From the NCBI GenBank assembly GCA_006226265.1, contig SBHH01000109.1, forward strand, positions 1-5,808: a stretch of DNA of 5,808 nucleotides, given 5' to 3'. Every line of letters begins with the position of its first letter. The stretch's first letter is position 1. Below, in pieces: positions 1 to 5,557 of this stretch. Source of the stretch: Alphaproteobacteria bacterium (GTDB lineage Bacteria > Pseudomonadota > Alphaproteobacteria > Sneathiellales > Sneathiellaceae). Position numbers and translations under genes: made by a program. The notes under the pieces were generated by a model. It worked only from the letters and a program-made list of their open reading frames with translations, was not told the DNA's origin and ran no database searches.

Positions 1-6
1 CTGGAG

Positions 7-13
7 CTCCTTT
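7..13 (-). promoter_or_regulatory. Shine-Dalgarno-like site for a gene beyond the left edge
   Basis: Read on the minus strand, AAAGGAG lies 25 bases past the stop codon of the TRAP receptor gene, with six bases left before the window ends. A start codon just outside the window would therefore have normal spacing. TRAP receptor genes are usually followed by the small and large membrane subunits (DctQ and DctM), so a permease gene is the natural candidate. That identity is inference, because no coding sequence of it lies in the window. The site is also part of a short palindrome (GGAGCTCC, 3-10), so chance is possible. Confidence 0.4.
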
Positions 14-38
14 CGCCAGTATATTCATTGGAACATCA

Positions 39-1139
39 TCAGGAGCCGCAATTTTCCTTATATATCTGGAAACCGGTCTTGTAGGTGGATTCACCTTCGT
101 ATTTCCGAATGAGGGAAGTATACGTGTCCAGCACTTTCCCCGCATCGACATTCGCTGCCTTGGATGCCCATTTGATCCAGGCTTCCTTGATCGGCTTGAA
201 GGCAATCTCACGGACTTTGGCTGCCGCCTCATCGGAGAACAGGTTAATCTTGATTTTACCCTTCGAAACGATCTGGCAGAGTTTCATGGCCGCCTTACGC
301 ACTTCTTCGGCATGCAATTGATCAAACCGTGCGGCCGCTTCTGCCGAGACGTCCGAAATCAACTTCTGATCTGCCGGGCTCAAGCTTTTCCAGCGATCCA
401 GATTCATTGCCAGCATATTAGCCGCATAAACCCCCATCCGGCCGCCGTCAGAACCATATTTCGCTATTTCCGGCAAGCCGCTTTTGATCGCAGAGTCGAA
501 CGGCGCGGAAGTCATGGCGTCGACAACGCCGCGCCCCATGCCTTCGACTGCCTCCGGAAACGGGACGGAAACAGTTGTTGCACCCAGGGCCGTCACCGCA
601 TCCGAGATTGCAAGTACCGCCCGGATTTTAAGCCCGTTGTAGTCGGCCGCCTTGGTAATCGGAACCCGTGACCAGATTGAGTTTTCTGCATATCCGCGTG
701 TATAGAGAAGCTTTGCATTGCGGCCTTCATATTCTTTCCGCAAATCCGCGTCGGTATCATAGAGCTCCCCAAATGCCTTGGTAACCGCGTCTGCCTTTTC
801 CGTGATAAAGGGAAGGGTCACATTGGAAAGCGGATAATCATTGCGGTTATAAGCGCTTGGCACACCCGCTACGATGTCTGCCGCACCGCGTGCAAGTCCC
901 GGGAACAGATCCGCCGCCTTCAAAAGCGAACCGCTGAAATAGCGTTCAAAGGTGATCTCTCCCTTGCTGCGTTTCTCGACTTCATCCATAAACCAGATAT
1001 CCGCCTGCGACGTGGTGTATCCTTCCGAGACATATGTTGCGAAGGTCAGCGTTACCTTTGCCTCGACCGTCACCGGCGCGGCGGCCGCGATTACACCCGC
1101 CAAACCAAGCGCAGCAAACATCATTTTTGGCTTCTGCAT
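39..1139 (-). CDS. TRAP transporter substrate-binding protein, DctP family
   Basis: Complete 366-residue periplasmic receptor of a tripartite ATP-independent periplasmic (TRAP) transporter. Such proteins bind an organic acid and pass it to a DctQM membrane complex driven by an ion gradient. Residues 1-27 form a clear Sec signal peptide: basic start (K3, K5), hydrophobic core around 7-22, and probable cleavage after VEA, leaving a mature protein starting KVTLTFATY. The family hallmark lies at about 169-197: GLKIRAV, then LGATTVSVPFPE. The arginine at 173 is at the position that usually salt-bridges the ligand carboxylate. GRGVVDAMTSAPF (202-214) matches the usual GVVDG-type segment of the second lobe. 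Length is normal for the family. The start is supported by AAGGGAG eight bases upstream; M6 and M7 would shorten the signal peptide. The gene is transcribed away from the catabolic genes on the plus strand and shares their control region. The ligand is unknown, probably a carboxylate related to the neighbouring pathway. Confidence 0.93.
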   Translation of the reverse strand: MQKPKMMFAALGLAGVIAAAAPVTVEAKVTLTFATYVSEGYTTSQADIWFMDEVEKRSKGEITFERYFSGSLLKAADLFPGLARGAADIVAGVPSAYNRNDYPLSNVTLPFITEKADAVTKAFGELYDTDADLRKEYEGRNAKLLYTRGYAENSIWSRVPITKAADYNGLKIRAVLAISDAVTALGATTVSVPFPEAVEGMGRGVVDAMTSAPFDSAIKSGLPEIAKYGSDGGRMGVYAANMLAMNLDRWKSLSPADQKLISDVSAEAAARFDQLHAEEVRKAAMKLCQIVSKGKIKINLFSDEAAAKVREIAFKPIKEAWIKWASKAANVDAGKVLDTYTSLIRKYEGESTYKTGFQIYKENCGS

Positions 1140-1229
1140 TTACGTTTCTCCCTTTCGTTATTTTTATACGGACGCAACCATGCCGGCCGTTGCCTGAACG
1201 CATGCTCAGCTTCCTCTCCACCAAACAGG

Positions 1230-1259
1230 TTGATTATTCCATATTAATACGCGTATAGT
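1230..1259 (+). promoter_or_regulatory. Predicted sigma70-like promoter for the thiolase-amidohydrolase-SDR genes
   Basis: TTGATT (1230-1235, four of six consensus bases) and TATAGT (1254-1259, five of six) are separated by 18 bases. Transcription would start near 1266, leaving a leader of about 88 bases before the ATG at 1354. Each element overlaps the opposite element of the leftward promoter, so the two promoters lie face to face on the same DNA. The inverted repeat at 1277-1291 would fall at about +12 to +26. Confidence 0.45.
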
Positions 1260-1262
1260 CAA
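1233..1262 (-). promoter_or_regulatory. Predicted sigma70-like promoter for the TRAP receptor gene
   Basis: On the minus strand, TTGACT (1262-1257, five of six consensus bases) and AATAAT (1238-1233, five of six) are separated by 18 bases. Transcription would start near 1226, giving a leader of roughly 87 bases before the receptor start codon. The perfect palindrome at 1247-1256 fills part of the spacer, so a bound regulator would block this promoter. Found by reading the sequence; no experimental support. Confidence 0.5.
1247..1256. promoter_or_regulatory. Perfect 10-bp palindrome ATACGCGTAT, possible operator
   Basis: ATACGCGTAT is self-complementary. It sits between the -35 and -10 elements of the leftward promoter and overlaps the -10 of the rightward one. 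The wider block 1230-1262 is also imperfectly symmetric: TTGATTATTC at its left end and GTATAGTCAA at its right end agree at 8 of 10 positions when one is reverse-complemented. A dimeric repressor here could shut off both transcripts. The regulator family cannot be told from the site. Confidence 0.4.
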
Positions 1263-1276
1263 CAGATGAAATATGT

Positions 1277-1291
1277 GTTCATGGAATGAAC
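1277..1291. promoter_or_regulatory. Perfect inverted repeat GTTCAT-GGA-ATGAAC, candidate operator
   Basis: Two perfect 6-base arms flank a 3-base centre. The site lies just downstream of the predicted rightward start point and about 60 bases before the thiolase ATG. That position suits a repressor that blocks transcription of the catabolic genes. As RNA it would form only a short hairpin with a 3-base loop and no following T-run, so a protein-binding site is more likely than a terminator. The bound protein is unknown. Confidence 0.4.
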
Positions 1292-1353
1292 TAATTTTCT
1301 TCCGGAGTCGCATATTCGAGAAAAATTAAAAACAAGCATTTCAGGAGACCCGC

Positions 1354-2532
1354 ATGGTCAATAAAAAGAATAGCGCCTGCATCGTCGGCATTGGTCAAAG
1401 CGCCTATCAAAGATGGGGCACCGTCACGGACCAGAGCGAATTCAGCCTTGCCTGCACGGCAATCATGGCCGCCGCGGAAGACGCCGGCCTGCCGCTTGAT
1501 GAGATTGACGGCTTTTCTGCGCATTCCGATGACCGTAATGATCCCGCCCGACTTTCTGTTACTCTCGGAATCAAACAGCTGCGCCTTGCAACGATGGTCT
1601 GGGGCGGCGGCGGCGGCGGAGCGAGCGCGTCTCTCTCGAACGCCGTTGCGGCGGTGGAGAACGGATCGGCCAATTATGTTGTCGTCCTGCGGGGACTCTG
1701 TCAGGGTCAACAATTCCGGTATGGGCAATTCCATGAATGGAGCGCGCATCAGAAATTCGCCTCCCCTTATGGTCTCTTCTCCCCTCCGGCTCAGGCGGCC
1801 CTTGTGTTTCAGCGTTACAAGCATCTTTATAACCTGGCCGAGGAAGATCTTGCTAGAGTTCCCCTTGCCTGCCGCGCCAATGCCAATCGCAATCCGAATG
1901 CGGTGATGTATGAACGCCCTCTCGATCTTGAAACCTATCTCGCCGGACGGATGATTGCCGAACCCTACCGAGTTTATGACTGCTGCCTGGAGACGGACGG
2001 TGCCTGCGCCCTGATTGTCACGACGCAGGAACGGGCGCGAAACCTTCGCCGTGCCCCCGTCCACGTCCTTGCGGTTGGACAAGGAGGGGATGGACGCTGG
2101 GGAACCGGGAACTTCGGCAACTTCAACATGCCGGAGGAGATTTTCTCGATCGGCAACCAGCAGCGCCTGGCCAACGAGCTGTTTGAGCGCGCGGGCGTCA
2201 CGCGTGACGATGTTGACGTCGCGCAAATTTACGATGCTTTCAGCGGCAGCGTTCTGACGACGCTTGAAGCTTTCGGCTTCTGCGGAGAGGGTGAAGCTGG
2301 CCTCTTCGCCCGCGAAGGCAATCTTGACTGGCCGAACGGCGGCCTCCCCATCAATACCGCGGGGGGCCTCCTGTCCGAAGCATATGTGCATGGCCTCAAC
2401 CTTCTGGTTGAAGGTGTCCGCCAGATCAGGGGAGAATCGACATCGCAGGTCAATGGCGCGGAAATCTGTCTGGTGACGGCCGCCGCAGTCACGCCGACCA
2501 GCGCGACATTGCTTGGAAAAGAGGCGAACTGA
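1354..2532 (+). CDS. Thiolase-fold (SCP-x/Ltp-type) acyl-CoA protein lacking the nucleophilic cysteine
   Basis: Complete 392-residue thiolase-superfamily protein of the SCP-x/lipid-transfer type, a usual length for that group. AGGAG six bases before the ATG supports the start, and translation opens into the first thiolase strand (ACIVGIGQSAY, 8-18). Later motifs are YDCCLETDGACALIV (208-222), QIYDAFSGS (291-299), LEAFGFC (304-310) and NTAGGLLSEAYVHG (334-347). True thiolases carry a nucleophilic Cys before a helix near residue 88; here that place is a glycine run (84-89) followed by ASAS. The GHP-type histidine motif is replaced by SEAYVHG. Family knowledge: Ltp-type homologues without these residues include steroid side-chain retro-aldolases (Ltp2), for which tyrosines in the YDxF and GGLLSxxY motifs have been proposed as catalytic; Y293 and Y344 occupy those motifs here. 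Such proteins usually work with a DUF35 OB-fold partner, which is absent from the window. Inference: C-C bond cleavage or condensation on a CoA thioester, not acetyl-CoA acetyltransfer. First gene of the plus-strand set, 38 bases before the amidohydrolase. Confidence 0.9.
   Translation: MVNKKNSACIVGIGQSAYQRWGTVTDQSEFSLACTAIMAAAEDAGLPLDEIDGFSAHSDDRNDPARLSVTLGIKQLRLATMVWGGGGGGASASLSNAVAAVENGSANYVVVLRGLCQGQQFRYGQFHEWSAHQKFASPYGLFSPPAQAALVFQRYKHLYNLAEEDLARVPLACRANANRNPNAVMYERPLDLETYLAGRMIAEPYRVYDCCLETDGACALIVTTQERARNLRRAPVHVLAVGQGGDGRWGTGNFGNFNMPEEIFSIGNQQRLANELFERAGVTRDDVDVAQIYDAFSGSVLTTLEAFGFCGEGEAGLFAREGNLDWPNGGLPINTAGGLLSEAYVHGLNLLVEGVRQIRGESTSQVNGAEICLVTAAAVTPTSATLLGKEAN
1603..1620 (+). repeat. 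GGC codon microsatellite encoding a six-glycine run
   Basis: Five consecutive GGC codons followed by GGA encode G84-G89 of the thiolase-like protein, at the point where true thiolases place the catalytic cysteine loop. The tract is short but is the longest simple repeat in the window. Loss or gain of one unit would keep the reading frame. Confidence 0.8.
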
Positions 2533-2570
2533 CAAAAGCAGCTGCAACAATAAAAAACGGAGGGAAGAAC

Positions 2571-4310
2571 ATGCGGTATGACATCATAATCAGATCCGGA
2601 ACCATCGTTGACGGGCTTGGCGGCGCCCCCTATCAGGCGGATGTCGCCATACTCGATGGCCGGATTGCCAAGATCGGCCGGATAGAGGCGAATGCAGACG
2701 AAGAAATCGATGCGACCGGTATGGTCGTGACGCCGGGCTTTGTCGATATTCACACCCATTACGATGCGCAAGTGACATGGGCAAACCGCCTCATCCCCTC
2801 CTCAAGTCACGGGGTCACCACAGTTGTAATGGGGAATTGCGGGGTCGGCTTCGCCCCTTGCCGACCGGAAGATCATGACAAGCTGATTCGTCTGATGGAA
2901 GGGGTGGAGGATATTCCCGGCGTCGTCATGGCAGAAGGCCTGCCCTGGAAATGGGAAAGCTTTTCGGAATATCTCGATTTTCTGGAGGCGCGCGAATATG
3001 ACGTCGATGTCGGCGCCTATATTCCCCATGCACCTCTCAGGGTATATGCCATGGGCACGCGCGGCCTGAACCGGGAACCGGCAAATGCAGCGGATCTTGA
3101 GCGGATGTCAAGACTGGTTTCAGAAGCCATGAAGGCGGGCGCCCTCGGCTTTTCTACCTCTCGCAGCCTCAATCACCGTTCAAGCGACCAGCAATTGATG
3201 CCCGGCATCTCGGCATCGGAAAGCGAACTGATCGCCATTGCCAAGGGTGTCCATCAGGCGGGAGACGGCCTCCTGCAGTATATTATCGAGTTCAGCGATC
3301 CCGAGACGGATTTTGCCATGTTGCGACGGATCGCGGAGCAATCGGGCGTTCCCATGACCTTTTCGCTGTCCCAACGGCCCAATACACCGGATGCATGGCG
3401 GACGATCCTTCACCTCGCGGAAGGCGCGAATAAAGACGGCATTCCCATCAAGCCGCAGGTCTACTGCCGACCGATCGGGTTGCTGCTGGGCCTTCACCTG
3501 CATTATAACTTCTTCTCCTTTTCGCCGAGCTATATCGCGATCGAGGAACTGCCCCTGAAAGAAAAGCTTGCCCGAATGCGCGATCCCGAAACGCGCGCCC
3601 GGATAATTTCCGAATTCCCCGCCGAGGTTGCCGATTCCGTGATCAGCCGCTCCCTTACCGATCTAGCCAATATCTATCTGATGGCGGAAGATTTCGATTA
3701 TGCCCCGCAGGAGGCGGACAGCCTCGCCACCCTCGCCCGCGAGAGAGGTCTCTCACTTGCCGAACTTGCCTATGACATGCTGATCGAAAATGAGGGCAGG
3801 AATGTCTTCTACGCCCCTGCCTTGAATTATGCGGAGAAAAATCTTAATGCCGTTGCACAAATGCTCCGGCATCCCGATAGCCTGTTCGGTCTCGGAGATG
3901 GCGGTGCCCATGTTGGCATCATCTGCGATGCGAGCGGACCAACCTTCATGCTTCAACATTGGGCAAAGGATGAGGGGGCGAACGGCATTCCGCTCCCGGA
4001 CATCATCAAATCTCTTACGTCCGACAATGCAAAGGCAATGAATTTGCGGGATCGCGGCATCCTCGCCCCAAATTACCGCGCCGATATCAATATCATCAGC
4101 CGCGACCAGTTAAAACTGCACCGTCCGGAAATGCAATATGATCTCCCCCTTGGAAGCGGTCGGCTGGTGCAACGGGCGGAAGGATATGTCGCAACCATCG
4201 TTGCGGGCGAAATCACTTACCGAAACGGAGAGCCGACAGGGCGCCTGCCCGGCAGACTGGTGCGCGGTGCCCAACAGATGCCTGATCAAATCAACACACA
4301 AGCTGTCTGA
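2571..4310 (+). CDS. D-aminoacylase-like amidohydrolase (Amidohydro_3) with altered metal site
   Basis: Complete 579-residue amidohydrolase-superfamily protein, close to or slightly longer than N-acyl-D-amino-acid deacylases. GGAGG seven bases before the ATG fixes the start. Residues 1-55 and about 495-560 form the split beta-sandwich (YDIIIRSGTIVDG; later YRADINIIS and ITYRNGEPTG), flanking a TIM barrel. FVDIHTHYD (58-65) gives H61 and H63; GNCG gives C90. Their spacing matches H67, H69 and C96 of Alcaligenes D-aminoacylase exactly. LGDGGAH (441-446) supplies the conserved Asp, D443. The two barrel histidines (H220 and H250 of the Alcaligenes enzyme) appear absent: the expected THxR segment reads LQYIIE (near I238) and the expected SHxK segment reads FSLSQ (near L266). 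The stretch around 296-330 (VYCRPIGLLLGL) is typical of an uncharacterised branch of the family. No signal peptide, so cytoplasmic. Inference: hydrolysis of an amide, lactone or other cyclic intermediate; the label N-acyl-D-amino-acid deacylase should not be taken literally. Confidence 0.9.
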   Translation: MRYDIIIRSGTIVDGLGGAPYQADVAILDGRIAKIGRIEANADEEIDATGMVVTPGFVDIHTHYDAQVTWANRLIPSSSHGVTTVVMGNCGVGFAPCRPEDHDKLIRLMEGVEDIPGVVMAEGLPWKWESFSEYLDFLEAREYDVDVGAYIPHAPLRVYAMGTRGLNREPANAADLERMSRLVSEAMKAGALGFSTSRSLNHRSSDQQLMPGISASESELIAIAKGVHQAGDGLLQYIIEFSDPETDFAMLRRIAEQSGVPMTFSLSQRPNTPDAWRTILHLAEGANKDGIPIKPQVYCRPIGLLLGLHLHYNFFSFSPSYIAIEELPLKEKLARMRDPETRARIISEFPAEVADSVISRSLTDLANIYLMAEDFDYAPQEADSLATLARERGLSLAELAYDMLIENEGRNVFYAPALNYAEKNLNAVAQMLRHPDSLFGLGDGGAHVGIICDASGPTFMLQHWAKDEGANGIPLPDIIKSLTSDNAKAMNLRDRGILAPNYRADINIISRDQLKLHRPEMQYDLPLGSGRLVQRAEGYVATIVAGEITYRNGEPTGRLPGRLVRGAQQMPDQINTQAV

Positions 4311-4374
4311 AAAAAACGCCTCAATCGTGAATGTGTCAGATACAAATTAATAAAAGCCGACAGGAACGGAAAAA
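4311..4374 (+). other. Intergenic gap between amidohydrolase and SDR genes
   Basis: Sixty-four AT-rich bases without a convincing terminator or sigma70 promoter. It ends in AGGA (4362-4365), nine bases before the SDR start. The lack of a stop signal favours co-transcription of the SDR gene with the two upstream genes. Confidence 0.4.
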
Positions 4375-5478
4375 ATGAAAGCATTGCTGATAGGCGGCAC
4401 CGGACCCACCGGCCGCTTTCTTATACAAGGGCTGCTGGAAAGAGGCTATGAAGTTGCCATGCTCAATCGCGGCGGGCGCGATGACAGTCATATTCCGGCC
4501 GAAGTTGAGCGGATCAAGGCGGACCCGCACTTCAGGGAATCGCTTGCGCCCGCATTGAACGGACGGCAGTTCGATCTGGTCATCGCCGCCTATGGCCGGA
4601 TAAAAATCATTTCCGACGTAGTCGCACCGCTAACCCGGCAATTAATTACAATCGGCGGCATGGCGCTCTTCCGCGGCTTTGCCGAGCCGAAATCCGTCTT
4701 TCCCACCGGTTGCACTGTTCCGCTCAGCGAGACAACCCCGTTGCTGCGATCAGCGGTCGACCATGCTTTCGGCTTCAAGATGCTTGAAGCCGAGCGGCAT
4801 GTCATGTCGCATCATGGAAAAGACTGCAATGTAAGTCATTTCCGTTATCCCCTGATCTATGGACAGGGACAGGTAGCGCCCATCCGCTTCTGGTGGTTCA
4901 TCCAGCGTTGCCTTGACGAACGGCGGCGCGTGGCGCTTCCGGACGGCGGACTGACCCTCATCAGCCGCGGATACGCGGGAAACATGGCTCATGCCGTTCT
5001 TCTCGGGGTCGATAAACCCGAACAGGCCGCGGGCAAAATCTATAACTGCGCGGATCAACGTCAGTTCACGCTCGCCCAGCTTGGGCAAGTACTTTTTGAC
5101 GCGATGAAGAAAGAGATAGAGATCGTTTCCCTGCCCGATTCCGTTGCCTCGCATGCAAGGATCCTGCAGGTCTTCAACGACGAAGATTACCACCGGATGT
5201 TTGATATTTTCCCGCTTCAGCACGATCTTGGCTATCGGGACCCCGTTGATCCGATTGAAGGTTTACGCCAGACGGTTCGCTGGTTTCTGGAAAATCCACC
5301 CGCGGATGACATTGTTGCCAAGGTGCGCGCCCAATATCCCGTCGAAGACGCCTTGATCGCCCTTCAAGATGAGGTTATCGAAAAGATGGCAAAGCTGTAT
5401 CATAAAGAGCCAGAATATGTTCATGAATATGCGCATCCCAAGAAAATGGGAGAAGCACGAGATCATCGTGGCCGTTAA
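4375..5478 (+). CDS. NAD-dependent epimerase/dehydratase-family protein (atypical SDR)
   Basis: Complete 367-residue protein of the extended/atypical short-chain dehydrogenase/reductase superfamily. The Rossmann start is clear: MKALLIGGTGPTGRFLIQGLL with the glycine-rich loop GGTGPTG at 7-13, then NRGG (31-34) after the second strand, as in NAD(P)-binding epimerase relatives. FDLVIAAYG (66-74) and RQLITIGG (88-95) are the later core strands, and DPVDPIEGLRQTVRWFLENPP (289-309) is the usual epimerase-like end of the domain. The catalytic YxxxK motif is degenerate: K135 is present in AFGFKMLEAE, but the tyrosine position (131) is alanine, and no serine-rich SSxxVY-type strand precedes it. About 58 further residues (310-367) follow the domain, charged and rich in His and Tyr near the end. 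AGGA lies nine bases upstream of the ATG. Probably the last gene of the plus-strand operon. It may be a reductase using other residues, or an NAD-binding non-redox protein; the substrate is unknown. Confidence 0.87.
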   Translation: MKALLIGGTGPTGRFLIQGLLERGYEVAMLNRGGRDDSHIPAEVERIKADPHFRESLAPALNGRQFDLVIAAYGRIKIISDVVAPLTRQLITIGGMALFRGFAEPKSVFPTGCTVPLSETTPLLRSAVDHAFGFKMLEAERHVMSHHGKDCNVSHFRYPLIYGQGQVAPIRFWWFIQRCLDERRRVALPDGGLTLISRGYAGNMAHAVLLGVDKPEQAAGKIYNCADQRQFTLAQLGQVLFDAMKKEIEIVSLPDSVASHARILQVFNDEDYHRMFDIFPLQHDLGYRDPVDPIEGLRQTVRWFLENPPADDIVAKVRAQYPVEDALIALQDEVIEKMAKLYHKEPEYVHEYAHPKKMGEARDHRGR

Positions 5479-5557
5479 GTTACCTCTTTGAGGGGCCTTG
5501 GCGGACCGTAAGTCCCGTTTCAACGCGGCTCAAATGATTCTCTTCTGATAATGCCAG
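5479..5557. other. Convergent intergenic gap
   Basis: Seventy-nine bases between two genes that end towards each other. No strong rho-independent terminator is visible. The only structures are CCTC-TTT-GAGG (5483-5493) and a second short hairpin nearby, neither with a proper T-run. Termination may be factor-dependent. Confidence 0.5.
5503..5520 (+). terminator. Weak hairpin GGAC-CGTAA-GTCC followed by CGTTT
   Basis: A 4-bp stem with a 5-base loop ends at 5515 and is followed by CGTTT. It is correctly placed 3' of the SDR gene in a convergent gap, but the stem is short and the T-run has only three Ts, so it may be no more than chance. Confidence 0.2.

Larger units (their letters stand above)
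1140..1353. promoter_or_regulatory. Divergent intergenic control region
   Basis: This 214-base gap separates the leftward TRAP receptor gene from the rightward thiolase-amidohydrolase-SDR genes. I see no coding sequence in it. It holds the two ribosome binding sites (AAGGGAG at 1148-1154 on the minus strand and AGGAG at 1343-1347 on the plus strand), a pair of overlapping promoters at 1230-1262, a palindrome at 1247-1256 and an inverted repeat at 1277-1291. Both predicted transcripts have leaders of nearly 90 bases. The arrangement suggests co-regulation of uptake and catabolism from one site. No regulator gene lies in the window. Confidence 0.7.

Noticed and set aside
1174..1193. Inverted repeat GCAAC-N10-GTTGC in the leader of the receptor mRNA
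   Set aside because: Five-base arms with a ten-base loop are expected by chance in this length of sequence, and the site does not overlap the ribosome binding site or resemble a known riboswitch.
2538..2545. GCAGCTGC palindrome in the thiolase-amidohydrolase gap
   Set aside because: An 8-bp palindrome without loop or T-run, not placed relative to any promoter; most likely chance.
1291..2550. Long minus-strand open frame (419 codons) antisense to the thiolase-like gene
   Set aside because: Its translation is rich in Arg and Gly with no recognisable domain, and it mirrors the codon pattern of the well-supported plus-strand gene. It has no good ribosome binding site in a sensible context.
2229..2771. 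Minus-strand open frame of 180 codons across the thiolase-amidohydrolase junction
   Set aside because: It spans the end of one real gene and the start of another; the translation is low-complexity and matches no family I know.
4304..4342. Possible long-loop hairpin between TGTCTGA at the end of the amidohydrolase gene and TCAGATA in the following gap
   Set aside because: The stem is seven pairs including a G-U pair around a 25-base loop, with no T-run, so it is unlikely to terminate transcription.
4750..5223. Minus-strand open frame of 157 codons inside the SDR gene
   Set aside because: Antisense shadow of a clear Rossmann-fold gene, with no family features of its own.
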